This document shows, piece by piece, positions 8,296-17,275 of a stretch of 52,994 nt of DNA; the stretch's first letter is position 1, and every line of letters begins with the position of its first letter. Made by a program: the position numbers and the translations under genes. The stretch is from the NCBI GenBank assembly GCA_013215275.1, contig JABSRF010000004.1:1-52994 (forward strand). The letters run 5' to 3'. The notes beneath the pieces were generated by a model, which saw only the letters and a list, made by a program, of their open reading frames with translations, ran no database searches and had not been told where the DNA came from. This stretch comes from Oligoflexales bacterium (GTDB taxonomy: Bacteria; Bdellovibrionota_B; Oligoflexia; Oligoflexales; Bog-1112).

Positions 8296-8692
8296 GATAT
8301 AACACCTGTATTAATGTACCGTTTAAGCTGATAGTTATGAGTAGGTCTTCCTGCTCATAACTTGTTTCCACATTCAATGACTGAGCAATATTGTCTTGAA
8401 CTAACCACATGAGAGCATCTTGTGTGTATGACTGGGCTCGCTCCAATGTGTCTTGATCCTTGGGTGCTCGTTTTAAAAGCCAGAGTTTAGAACCAGTGCT
8501 TACACCGTCTAGCTGGTCGGCCCAATAACCACGCTTGGATAATTCCCAGTCCTTAACTTGCTCTAATTCCTCTTCAGTAGCCCTTGCATCTGTGAAAAGG
8601 CTTATTAGAATTGCGCTTACAAGCTCATCATGTTTGCTATCTGCTTTGGGATCTAAGCGAACCGTTCCATTTTCATAAGTGATAAGGTTCAT
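8288..8692 (-). CDS. Phage GP46 family protein
   Basis: SAILISLFTDARA...KRGYWADQL..STGSKLWLL, typical gp46/W-like. Confidence 0.85.
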   Translation of the reverse strand: MNLITYENGTVRLDPKADSKHDELVSAILISLFTDARATEEELEQVKDWELSKRGYWADQLDGVSTGSKLWLLKRAPKDQDTLERAQSYTQDALMWLVQDNIAQSLNVETSYEQEDLLITISLNGTLIQVLYRG

Positions 8693-8973
8693 TGAATCTG
8701 ACCTTTGCCTGTAGTAGCACCCGTCTTATCACCTGCTTGCAATTCGATTCCCGGCATAACATCAGCGTTTTTCTTGAGGTAGGAGCAAACAGCTTCACCG
8801 ACTGCTTCCCACAAGAGTTCGGTCGGGTCTGGCTTTGGCTCCTCGTCATTTTTCTCCGGAGCGTGTTTTTCCTCTATATTCAGCTTTTCTTTAATCTTGG
8901 ACCAAATTGCTTTGCCCAATTCTTTTCCATCAAGCATTTTTAAACTTCTTAATTTTGGTTTTGGCCTCGGCAA
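8689..8973 (-). CDS. Hypothetical protein in the baseplate cluster
   Basis: 94-aa ORF tightly packed between the gp46-like and gp45-like genes. Confidence 0.5.
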   Translation of the reverse strand: MPRPKPKLRSLKMLDGKELGKAIWSKIKEKLNIEEKHAPEKNDEEPKPDPTELLWEAVGEAVCSYLKKNADVMPGIELQAGDKTGATTGKGQIQ

Positions 8974-9469
8974 ATACCGCTTTAGTTGATAAAGGTTGAG
9001 GGCCTATCATTGTGGATGTCATTGCCATGTCAAGAGCATCAACAACATCATAAAGCACCGATACTAAGTCTATTTTTTCTGGTTCATTCTTATCTTTAGC
9101 GTTGTGAACAATGGAAAGTTTATTTGACTTGATTTCTAGCTTGTTGCCCCGTTTAAAGTGAATGCTATCACCTTCGTCTGTGTATAGAGCAACTTCACCA
9201 TTTTTTAACTTGATTCGGTAACGCTTGTCATCTGTAGCAAGGATTACAAGGGATTGCCTGTTACCAGGACAAACCCCGTATGCTTCAGCATCCTGCAAAG
9301 GCTTTGAGGTGAACCCATAGTGTTGAGCAATGTATGTTTTATCTTTAGGTTCATCAGCTAAAAATGATGCCTGGGCATTGTAATCATCATCAACACTATG
9401 GATTTTTCCGATAGCTAAGACATTTTTAATTCTCCGTATTAAGTTTTCAATTTGTCTTTTCACAAGCAA
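8930..9469 (-). CDS. Baseplate assembly/spike protein (Mu gp45-like)
   Basis: QHYGFTSKPLQDAEAYGVCPGNRQSLVILATDDKRYRIKLKNGEVALYTDEGD. Confidence 0.85.
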   Translation of the reverse strand: MLVKRQIENLIRRIKNVLAIGKIHSVDDDYNAQASFLADEPKDKTYIAQHYGFTSKPLQDAEAYGVCPGNRQSLVILATDDKRYRIKLKNGEVALYTDEGDSIHFKRGNKLEIKSNKLSIVHNAKDKNEPEKIDLVSVLYDVVDALDMAMTSTMIGPQPLSTKAVFAEAKTKIKKFKNA

Positions 9470-9515
9470 GTATCTCCAAAAGTCACTTGCTTAATTTAAA
9501 CCTTAAAACAAAGGA

Positions 9516-9565
9516 TGAAAAGGGGGGTAGGTGCACTTTTTGGCACGTTTGGCACAAACCGGACA
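9516..9565 (+). repeat. 50-bp intergenic repeat, copy 1
   Basis: TGAAAAGGGGGGTAGGTGCACTTTTTGGCACGTTTGGCACAAACCGGACA, 49/50 identical to 21079-21128. Confidence 0.95.
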
Positions 9566-9570
9566 GTTTC

Positions 9571-10602
9571 TTAAATTCCGTATCCAAATTTCGTTACATC
9601 AACACCAGATTTACCTTCTTTTTTAATCGGATCAGGTGCGTATGCATCTTGTCTCGTAAAGGAAAGGTTAGTTGTTGTGCCACCTGAATCAAAGTAATAG
9701 TCAATGGATCTTAAAAGAAGAGGTATGTCATACAAGGCAAGCCTGGGTGAGTTGATGTTATAGATTTTATTTGGAAGCCATGGCTTACCATCATAGGTCC
9801 AACCTAGAACAGTAGCGCTAACATCCAATGCTCTGGCTGCTCTTATGTTTACTTCCCAGTTGATTTTTTTCTGTGCTTCTGGCTTTTCTAGCTGAATATC
9901 ACTAACAATTTCTAATGGACGGTAGCGCTTAATACCAGGATCTTTAGCCTTGGCAACAAAGTATTTATTGTCCTTGTCTTGTGCCTTCAGTATGTAGTCG
10001 CTAAAGCGCTCTTCGTCATTGTAGGTGGCAAAGCAGTCTAGGAAGTCATAACCCTCTCTTAGCAGTGGGCCTTTTTTGTCCTTGGTGATTTTAGTCAGAA
10101 GTAGCTTGCCATCTCCCGATGGCTGCAGGATGATTCCAAGCTGCCTCGTTGCTTTTTCTATGGACTCGAAAAGGGTTTCACCTGGGTCGATCTTAAGGGT
10201 TTTGATCCTTGGGCTTTCTCCAAGCTGGTTAACGACCTCGATGCCAAATGGTTTAACAAGTTCGCTAATGATAGCGATAATGCTTTGATTGCCCGTAAAC
10301 TCACGCTTTGAGCCGCTATGAGTGCAGTCTATAAGGTCGCAGGTGTTATCGCGGCCAACTACCTGAATGCTCCTATCATTGGATCTTAGGTCCGGGGCGA
10401 TATAGTCAATGTAGCCGTGGATGAGTGGAGTATTATCTATAAATATCTCTACCTTATCACCTGCTCCAATCGTAAGGGCCTTGGAGGTTTGGACTGCGTT
10501 AAACTCAAAGTTACCCGCTATGGCCTCAAGTTCTTTCCTAACCGTTAGTTCGTTCCAATCTCGGAATATATAACCATTTACCTTGATTATGATTTCACCC
10601 AT
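9571..10602 (-). CDS. Baseplate hub protein (Mu gp44/gpP-like)
   Basis: MGEIIIKVNGYIFRDWNELTVRKELEAIAGNFEFN...; start trimmed to 10602. Confidence 0.8.
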   Translation of the reverse strand: MGEIIIKVNGYIFRDWNELTVRKELEAIAGNFEFNAVQTSKALTIGAGDKVEIFIDNTPLIHGYIDYIAPDLRSNDRSIQVVGRDNTCDLIDCTHSGSKREFTGNQSIIAIISELVKPFGIEVVNQLGESPRIKTLKIDPGETLFESIEKATRQLGIILQPSGDGKLLLTKITKDKKGPLLREGYDFLDCFATYNDEERFSDYILKAQDKDNKYFVAKAKDPGIKRYRPLEIVSDIQLEKPEAQKKINWEVNIRAARALDVSATVLGWTYDGKPWLPNKIYNINSPRLALYDIPLLLRSIDYYFDSGGTTTNLSFTRQDAYAPDPIKKEGKSGVDVTKFGYGI

Positions 10603-11692
10603 AACTTGCAACCTCATCGGAGCGGCTAATATCTTCGAAAAGGTCATAGGCAAGGACTAGGCTTGGTACACCTGGTCTTTGTGTTGGCTTCTGTTCTTTG
10701 GTTTTGCCTGCCGCAAGCTGGGAAACCATTGATTGCAGGATTCGAAGTTCATCAGCAAGCTTGGGATCAGCGTTTGGAATTGCATCGGTTGCAGCATTAT
10801 TTATAGCTAATTGATATATCAAATAGCTATACTCTTGGTCGTCCATCCTCTTAGCAAACTGCTTAATCATCAGGATTACAAATACCGATTGTACGAAGTT
10901 TGCCACAGCATTGGAGGCTTTAAGCTCCGTCTGTGCAGCCAGCGGCATTTCAGGTTTTGGCTGGGATACTTCATTTCTAAATGGGTTCTCATAAGGAGCT
11001 TCAAATCCAAACATGTAATCAAGAGCTGAGACTATGTTGTCAGAAAGCTCCTTCGGTGAATTAAGCAGCCTTCCGCCTTCTTCTTTGAGAGCATCCACAG
11101 CATCCCTAACATCCTTGCCAGTGCTGGCAATTCTGCCTAGACCATTCTCGGAAGTGACCATATTAGACACTTTGTTTAGGATCTTTGCGGCTTTTGCCAT
11201 TGCATAAGCTGGCATATCGAGGATGCTTAAGGCTTCCGTAAGCTGCAATGCTGCTGTATTTAAGGCTTCATCAACTTTTTTGAGTACATCAAGAACATCG
11301 AGGCCCGGTATCAGAGATTTATCTTCGACCTCGACCTCTACAAATTCCATAGAAAATTGGATTTTTCCAACCTTGTTTAGGGTTTCTCTGATCCGAAACG
11401 ACTTGCACTTGGCATTGATATAACCGATCTGAGGGTGGAGAAGCTTGCCAGGAGTGCGTTTTCTGCAAGCAGCAATGAGTAAATCCTTGGTGTAGGATGC
11501 ATCAGGGCCAATTAAGAAAGCCTCAACAGGGAGGATCTCGGGTTCCTCGGAAAGCTCCTCAGCGTAGGCCTTTCGCTTGGTTCCTGGGAATACATGCATC
11601 TTATAGTTAAAGCCGACTTTGCGTTCAACTGATTCAACATGGAATTTAATTCCCCGAAACGAGGCTCTTTGTAACAAATCTTTAAAGCTCAT
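10595..11692 (-). CDS. DNA circularization N-terminal family protein (Mu gp43/gpN-like)
   Basis: ASFRGIKFHVESVERKVGFNYKMHVFPGTKRKAYAEEL...PVEAFLIGPDASYTKDLLIAACRK...TPGKLLHPQIG. Confidence 0.88.
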   Translation of the reverse strand: MSFKDLLQRASFRGIKFHVESVERKVGFNYKMHVFPGTKRKAYAEELSEEPEILPVEAFLIGPDASYTKDLLIAACRKRTPGKLLHPQIGYINAKCKSFRIRETLNKVGKIQFSMEFVEVEVEDKSLIPGLDVLDVLKKVDEALNTAALQLTEALSILDMPAYAMAKAAKILNKVSNMVTSENGLGRIASTGKDVRDAVDALKEEGGRLLNSPKELSDNIVSALDYMFGFEAPYENPFRNEVSQPKPEMPLAAQTELKASNAVANFVQSVFVILMIKQFAKRMDDQEYSYLIYQLAINNAATDAIPNADPKLADELRILQSMVSQLAAGKTKEQKPTQRPGVPSLVLAYDLFEDISRSDEVASYG

Positions 11693-13842
11693 CCATTCAC
11701 CATAATTCTGCCTGTATCGACGGTAGCCGTTGACCTAGAGCGGTTTCGAACCTCTACCCTGGTATTCCTATCTGCTCCATCAAGCTTGATATTTACGTCT
11801 AGCTGTTGTTTCTCATTAATCGTCGTTTTCTGGATTAACTCTTGTTTAAACGATGCAAAGTCGAATCCTTCCCTTAAAACTTTAGGATCAAACTCCTCAT
11901 CGTCTTCTAGGATTGGATCAAAAACATCCTTAAAACCTCTGGTAATTGCATCAGGAGTCCATTTAATAGGAGGCAATCCACCAGTCTGTTGGCTCCAATC
12001 TAAGAACTTGATAGGCTCCCACATGGGTACATTTTGCAAGGGACTAAGCTGCTTTTCTGGCTGCGAAGCCTCAATGACATTTGAGATCCAGGTAACATTG
12101 TTTGCTTCATCAGCCCCAAAGCTTAAGCGCTGATTGTCTTTGTACTGCTGGTAAGCATCAAGCTTCCTTTGGTGCTGAGCGCTAGGTAAGTCGGGAGCTT
12201 CAATTTTTATCGTTGGTATCTTTAGTGGTTTAGTTCCAAGTAAGAAACCAAAGCCACTGTTTTGAATCACATTGATAACTTCATTCACTACCTCGATGGC
12301 AACATTTAGCAAGGAATACAAGCCTTTTTTGACATTGTATGGGATCAGGTATGCAAAATCGGCTGCTGCAAGCATAAGCCAATCCAAACCTTTTTTAAAA
12401 CGCTCGGTATTGTTGAAAGCCCACCAGATACCATAAGCAAGGCCCGCTACAGCTAGGGTTCCAAGAACAATCAAAGAGCCTGTGGTCAATAATGCAAGGT
12501 TCGTTAGCCCTAACATGACGGTGAATTTTTTTAGCATATGGAACATGACGCCTAGGCCATAGGCAACTGGACCAAACACCATAGCAACGCCGCCTAGAGC
12601 AAGTGTAAAGGTTAGGGTTGAGTTGCTTGCACTTGTGATGTCAGACAAGAAGTATCCTAAAGACCTCATCGAGGCGTTGATGACCTTTAAAAATCCAGTA
12701 TCCCCAAGCTTGACCATTAAGCCTTCAAGGGCACTGATTAGTAGCTTAAAAGCTCCACCCGTTCCAGACATATACATTTTAGCTATGATTTTTGTTAGGC
12801 CATCTGCGTTGTACTTAATACCTTCTAAGTACCCGTTAAGCTTTTCAAAATTGTCACTCAGGCCTACGATATACTTGCCTGCATCTTGTCCGAATATCTT
12901 TTGATAATCTGATAACTGGGCACCATGCTCATCGAGGAGCTTGATGAAATCTTGGAATTTTACCTTGAACCTTCCTGTAGATTTATCAAGAAACTCATCG
13001 TGATAGATTCCAAGCTTTGCGAGGGTTTTGGTTACTTCATTGGCTTTATCAGCTGAGGTGAATTTGGTTATACGGGACAAAGCACCAGCTAAGGCTACAC
13101 CTGCAGTTTCCCCTTTGTGGCCCGCATCTGCTAAGGCCATCATGCTTGCGGTGATATCCTCAAAGCTCACGCCTGCTTTAACTGCTACGCCCCCAACTTT
13201 TGCTAATCCGTTGTGTAGCTCCGTTAGGGTGGTGTTTGAGTTAGTGAAGGCATAGGTCAGCTTGTCGGATACCTCGGACATTTGACCTGCCTTTTTTCCA
13301 AAAGCAGTTAGGATGTTAGATGCATAGTCGGAAGCCTCTCCGAGCTCCAATTGGCTAGCGGCTGCTAGGTCCATAACACCTGGAATTGCCTTGATAATTT
13401 CCTTAGACTTAAAACCCGCCATGCCTAGAAAGCTCATTCCCTCTGCTGCTTCTTTGGCTGAAAACTGAGTCGTAGCACCAAGGGATTTAGCAAGGTTTCG
13501 CATTCGAAGGAATTCTTCAGAGGTGGAGCCGGTTAGGGCTTTTACCTTAATCATCCCCGTTTCAAAGTCGGTGGCAACCTTTGCGGTTGCTGCACCTGCA
13601 AGTGTCAGTGGAGCTGTAATGCCTAGGGTGGCGTTTTCTCCAAGCTTTTTGTACTTGTTTCCAATTCGATTCAACCTTGAAACAATAGGTTTTAATGCTC
13701 GTTCGTTAGCTCTTAGCTTATTATTAAGCCTATCAATAGGCTGCATAAGTTTCTGAAAACGAGCTGACAGCCTACGCAAAGAAGCAGTTGCCTCCTTTTC
13801 GCGGGCTGATATTTGGAAAACTATTTTCTTACGTCTTGGCAT
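11689..13842 (-). CDS. Tail tape measure protein
   Basis: TP901-type core: ATDFETGMIKVKALTGSTSEEFLRMRNLAKSLGATTQFSAKEAAEGMSFLGMAGF; hydrophobic central segment. Confidence 0.95.
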   Translation of the reverse strand: MPRRKKIVFQISAREKEATASLRRLSARFQKLMQPIDRLNNKLRANERALKPIVSRLNRIGNKYKKLGENATLGITAPLTLAGAATAKVATDFETGMIKVKALTGSTSEEFLRMRNLAKSLGATTQFSAKEAAEGMSFLGMAGFKSKEIIKAIPGVMDLAAASQLELGEASDYASNILTAFGKKAGQMSEVSDKLTYAFTNSNTTLTELHNGLAKVGGVAVKAGVSFEDITASMMALADAGHKGETAGVALAGALSRITKFTSADKANEVTKTLAKLGIYHDEFLDKSTGRFKVKFQDFIKLLDEHGAQLSDYQKIFGQDAGKYIVGLSDNFEKLNGYLEGIKYNADGLTKIIAKMYMSGTGGAFKLLISALEGLMVKLGDTGFLKVINASMRSLGYFLSDITSASNSTLTFTLALGGVAMVFGPVAYGLGVMFHMLKKFTVMLGLTNLALLTTGSLIVLGTLAVAGLAYGIWWAFNNTERFKKGLDWLMLAAADFAYLIPYNVKKGLYSLLNVAIEVVNEVINVIQNSGFGFLLGTKPLKIPTIKIEAPDLPSAQHQRKLDAYQQYKDNQRLSFGADEANNVTWISNVIEASQPEKQLSPLQNVPMWEPIKFLDWSQQTGGLPPIKWTPDAITRGFKDVFDPILEDDEEFDPKVLREGFDFASFKQELIQKTTINEKQQLDVNIKLDGADRNTRVEVRNRSRSTATVDTGRIMVNG

Positions 13843-14298
13843 TGAAAAACTCGTTTGCTTGTTTTGCTCGATCTAACCAGTATTCTAGCTCGACTTGACT
13901 CATATTCATGAGCTTGTCAGGGTCAACATGGAATAAATAGGCTATGATGGCATGAGCCGATTCATAGTCTAAATTCCATCTTCGAGCAAAAAACTTACTC
14001 GGTTCACCAGCTCGACCGCATCCTTCTTGGATAAGCAGTCAATCACTCTTCTTGGTTGCTCCACAAGCTTTTGGCCTATATCAAGGAAATCACCGAAAGT
14101 CATTTCACCACCAAGCTTGATAGTTCTCATTTCCTTACAGGTTAGATCCCTTAGCTTGAATGACTCGATATAGTCTTTGCCAAACTTGATTGGCTTCTCT
14201 AGCTCCATGAAATAAGGGTCAAACTCAATTTCCATTTCTTCGTCTACTTGTACTTTAACTTGGTTTGTCATTTTTAATGTCAGCTCCCATTCCTTCAA
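13829..14298 (-). CDS. Predicted -1 frameshift fusion: tail assembly chaperone plus C-terminal extension
   Basis: Frame-0 codons AGT TTT TTG CTC contain T_TTT_TTG (complement of 13993-13987); -1 reading gives FFARRWNLDYESAHAIIAYLFHVDPDKLMNMSQVELEYWLDRAKQANEFFNAKT* ending at 13829. Confidence 0.75.
13969..14298 (-). CDS. Tail assembly chaperone (Mu gp41-like), zero-frame product
   Basis: EKPIKFGKDYIESFKLRDLTCKEMRTIKLGGE..., located between tail tube and tape measure. Confidence 0.8.
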   Translation of the reverse strand: MKEWELTLKMTNQVKVQVDEEMEIEFDPYFMELEKPIKFGKDYIESFKLRDLTCKEMRTIKLGGEMTFGDFLDIGQKLVEQPRRVIDCLSKKDAVELVNRVSFLLEDGI

Positions 14299-14626
14299 AT
14301 CGGACTTTTAAGCGTCCTTTAGTTGTATTTTCACCCTCCCCACAGAAGTAGGCAGAATATAAGAAAAATGTTTTACCGTTGTATAACTCTAGTGTGATGG
14401 TTGCATCTTCAGTATCAAGCAATTCTTCAACATCTAGGCTTTCAATGTCGTAGATCTCACCATCCACATAAGGGACCTGGGCCTCTGCTGAAAAGCCAGC
14501 TACCCCAAGGGCTCCGTTTTTTTCGGCTTGGCGCTTAGGTTTCCCTAGATTAAATGTGAACTCCCCCTCTGTTGTTACCAGGGGTTTGTTATCTTTTTTT
14601 AAATAAAATATGCCTCCAATTTTCAT
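14255..14626 (-). CDS. Tail tube protein (Mu gpM-like)
   Basis: GEFTFNLGKPKRQAEKNGALGVAGFSAEAQVPYVDGEIYD; follows the sheath gene. Confidence 0.85.
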   Translation of the reverse strand: MKIGGIFYLKKDNKPLVTTEGEFTFNLGKPKRQAEKNGALGVAGFSAEAQVPYVDGEIYDIESLDVEELLDTEDATITLELYNGKTFFLYSAYFCGEGENTTKGRLKVRFEGMGADIKNDKPS

Positions 14627-14636
14627 TGATCACCTC

Positions 14637-16115
14637 TTATGGAGTAAATGCTATGGTTGTTATAGTTCGCCTGAGTTGCCCCATAAGCTGAACGGGAAGG
14701 AAAAACCTCAAGGATTCACCATCGTTTTCATCCACCCGGACATTGATTAGATTTTTAAAGCTTCCGTCTGGGTCTTGGACGTACTTTTCTTGTTTCCAAC
14801 GGTTATGCCTAGCAATAGCAAGGTCCCTAGCTGACTTGGGCGTAACAATATCGCCATCTGCCTGGGTGTTATCCCTTGATAATCCGCTGCGTGGGAACAT
14901 GGTTTTAAGGAACTTCACAAAATCATAACGAAGATAGCTTAGGATCTGCTTTTTGTTTAAATCCCTGTAGGACTTGTCCTTTGAATGCATTGTGACCAAG
15001 CGATCAATCTTTGCTTTGCCGCTTTCGACAATGTGAGTGCTAATTCCGGCTGCTAAAAGCTGGTTTCGCTCGCTAAGCTTGTACTCTGCTTTTGGCAAAG
15101 CATCGGGAACGTCCAATGGCAAAGGGATTTCCAAGGATGAGTAGGGAAGGTATGGCTTACTCACATACTTGGCATTTACAGCTGCAAGGCTTGCAGCCCA
15201 TACCGCCGGGTCAAGCTGGGAATCACCAATGGCCAGGACCGTAACATGGGGTAACTCATTGAGATTGCTATATGTAGTTTTGATTCCGGTCACCTTTCCA
15301 GATACAGCCGTGAAGTAATGACCATCCATCTGAAGGGTTGGGCCCCAACGCTTTTCAAGCTCTTTGTTGATCTTCTTTAGGTCAGCTACGCTGTTAAATT
15401 CTGCTGCTATCTGGGTGAACTGCATCTCTGGCAATTCATCGATGGCTTGCTGAATGCTTTTGGTGGAGATATGACCTCTTCTAAATGCCGTTCTTTCTAC
15501 CTTAAAACCTGGTACTTTTAACTCAATTCCTAGCGAAAGCTGGTTTGAATTATGAACAATATTTTTGTGTGTTAAGGTTAAAGTAGCCCCTCTTAAATTG
15601 ACATCATAGTGAAGGTCCTGGTTAGCATCGAGCGCTTCCTTTAACCTCTGGCTTAGTATCTCTAGGGTCTTTTCATGGTAGTTACCATCTTCTGACTTAA
15701 ACTCGGACTCCTCGTACTTAACAATGATTGGATCTAGGCCACAAATGCCTAGTACTAGCTCACCTTTCCCTGGGTTTTCCTCAGATTTAGAAAAAGTAAA
15801 TTCCCATGAAGGCTTGGTAGAATCCATGTCAGTGATCGCTAAAGCGTAGCATTCCACCATCGGATTAGCTTCAAAGACAGCCTCTAGCATTTTTACTATT
15901 TGCGATTCGCTGTTAGGATAAATATCAGCAATTCTTGATAAAGACGTCACTTGTTGGAGTCCCTCTTTTGGGACTTCATTTTTGTTGGGCTTGTATCTTC
16001 CTATGACAAGCAACCTCTGTGCTTGCTTGTTTAGTGCGCCCTTGGATGGATTGTAAACCATTCCTGCAAAGTGATAAGGCGCTAGTCCATCTTGGACTGT
16101 GATTTCGCTAGGCAT
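14637..16115 (-). CDS. Tail sheath protein (Mu gpL-like)
   Basis: PYLPYSSLEIPLPLDVPDALPKAEYKLSERNQLLAAGISTHIVESGKAKIDRLVTMH. Confidence 0.9.
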   Translation of the reverse strand: MPSEITVQDGLAPYHFAGMVYNPSKGALNKQAQRLLVIGRYKPNKNEVPKEGLQQVTSLSRIADIYPNSESQIVKMLEAVFEANPMVECYALAITDMDSTKPSWEFTFSKSEENPGKGELVLGICGLDPIIVKYEESEFKSEDGNYHEKTLEILSQRLKEALDANQDLHYDVNLRGATLTLTHKNIVHNSNQLSLGIELKVPGFKVERTAFRRGHISTKSIQQAIDELPEMQFTQIAAEFNSVADLKKINKELEKRWGPTLQMDGHYFTAVSGKVTGIKTTYSNLNELPHVTVLAIGDSQLDPAVWAASLAAVNAKYVSKPYLPYSSLEIPLPLDVPDALPKAEYKLSERNQLLAAGISTHIVESGKAKIDRLVTMHSKDKSYRDLNKKQILSYLRYDFVKFLKTMFPRSGLSRDNTQADGDIVTPKSARDLAIARHNRWKQEKYVQDPDGSFKNLINVRVDENDGESLRFFLPVQLMGQLRRTITTIAFTP

Positions 16116-16584
16116 CCATGCCTCCTATCTGAATTCCTTTAAATTTTGGTAAATTTGGATCTGCTTTCGGGGTTTTTTGTTTGATATAGGTTCCTTCATA
16201 AGTAAGCCTGATAAAGCCTATGGTGCGCTTGGACTCATAAACAGCATCAGACTCAGTTTTCATAAGAACCAATGAGCTAGTAAGGTTTCCAAAGGTTTCA
16301 TCTTTTTCCACCTGGGTTTCGATCTCTTCTGCTAGGTCATCCAAGGCATCATAGATATCTTCTTTGTCTGCCTGGGTTGCAGCATCGATAATGACCTGCA
16401 GGTTATGACCTGTGGACCTGATGGAATTAGAAAGCAATTCACTATCATCTACAGGCGTAATCACCTCGATAAATGGGTACTGCTGCCCGTATTGCAAGGG
16501 ATTGACATTGATTTTTTCCCCTGCACTGGTCTGGTTAAGCAGGCGTTCTTTTATTCTTTTTCTAAGCTCTTTTCTAAGCTGCAT
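16108..16584 (-). CDS. Putative tail terminator/minor tail protein
   Basis: Synteny between sheath and head-tail joining genes; LRKELRKRIKERLL...PFIEVITP. Confidence 0.6.
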   Translation of the reverse strand: MQLRKELRKRIKERLLNQTSAGEKINVNPLQYGQQYPFIEVITPVDDSELLSNSIRSTGHNLQVIIDAATQADKEDIYDALDDLAEEIETQVEKDETFGNLTSSLVLMKTESDAVYESKRTIGFIRLTYEGTYIKQKTPKADPNLPKFKGIQIGGMDA

Positions 16585-16895
16585 TATCCTTCCTTTTGAA
16601 GCTCAAACACGAAACCACCGAAACCATCTGGAATAGCCTCCTCTGTTCGGTAAAGCTCACCCCTGATTCTGACCTGATCCCCAACCTTGATTTTTCTGTC
16701 TTGGGGCCGGTATTTGAAATGGGGCTGGGTAGTGTTAACCCTCGACCGGCTAAAGTCGGGGCCAACTTCCATGCTTTCATCTCTGAAGATGGCTTCAACA
16801 GGGAAGCCCTCACCCTCGCGGGGTAAGACTTCGATGGTTTCACCAAAGACCGAAAGCAGGCTATTCCAAGAGATGTCAACAAGGTGCTGCTGCAA
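16584..16895 (-). CDS. Head-tail joining protein-like
   Basis: FPVEAIFRDESMEV...KVGDQVRIRGELYRTEEAIPDGFGGFVFELQKE. Confidence 0.6.
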   Translation of the reverse strand: MQQHLVDISWNSLLSVFGETIEVLPREGEGFPVEAIFRDESMEVGPDFSRSRVNTTQPHFKYRPQDRKIKVGDQVRIRGELYRTEEAIPDGFGGFVFELQKEG

Positions 16896-17271
16896 GTTTC
16901 ACCTGTGCTTTCTTGTCACCTGTTGCAGCATCCTTTACAAAGACACCGACTAAAGGATGATTCACGGTTTGAGTGTTAGTCGTTGGATTTCCATCACCAT
17001 CAGGCTGGCCCTCAACCACCACATCGTGGCTTTGATTGGTTGTTAAAAGCCCCGCCTCTTCGTGGTAATAAGCCTTAGAGCCTGTGGGCACTTCCAGTGC
17101 TTCTTTTGCAAGTTCAAAGACTCCCTGAGTATCAATGGTTACTTCTTCACCTTGCAAGGCATCCACAATAGCTACTCCAAATAAGCTCTTTAAGACCACC
17201 AGTTGCCCTGAAACCACATTATATGGAGCACTTATAGTTAGTTTGTTTCCGGCTTGTACGTAATTTTTCAT
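16876..17271 (-). CDS. DUF2190 family capsid-associated protein
   Basis: MKNYVQAGNKLTISAPYNVVSGQLVVLKSLFGVAI...GDKKAQVKL. Confidence 0.85.
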   Translation of the reverse strand: MKNYVQAGNKLTISAPYNVVSGQLVVLKSLFGVAIVDALQGEEVTIDTQGVFELAKEALEVPTGSKAYYHEEAGLLTTNQSHDVVVEGQPDGDGNPTTNTQTVNHPLVGVFVKDAATGDKKAQVKLAAAPC

Positions 17272-17275
17272 CTGT

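Noticed and set aside
16574-16882. 102-aa minus ORF overlapping the head-tail joining gene
   Set aside because: Out-of-frame shadow of 16584..16895, which fits the operon and family better.
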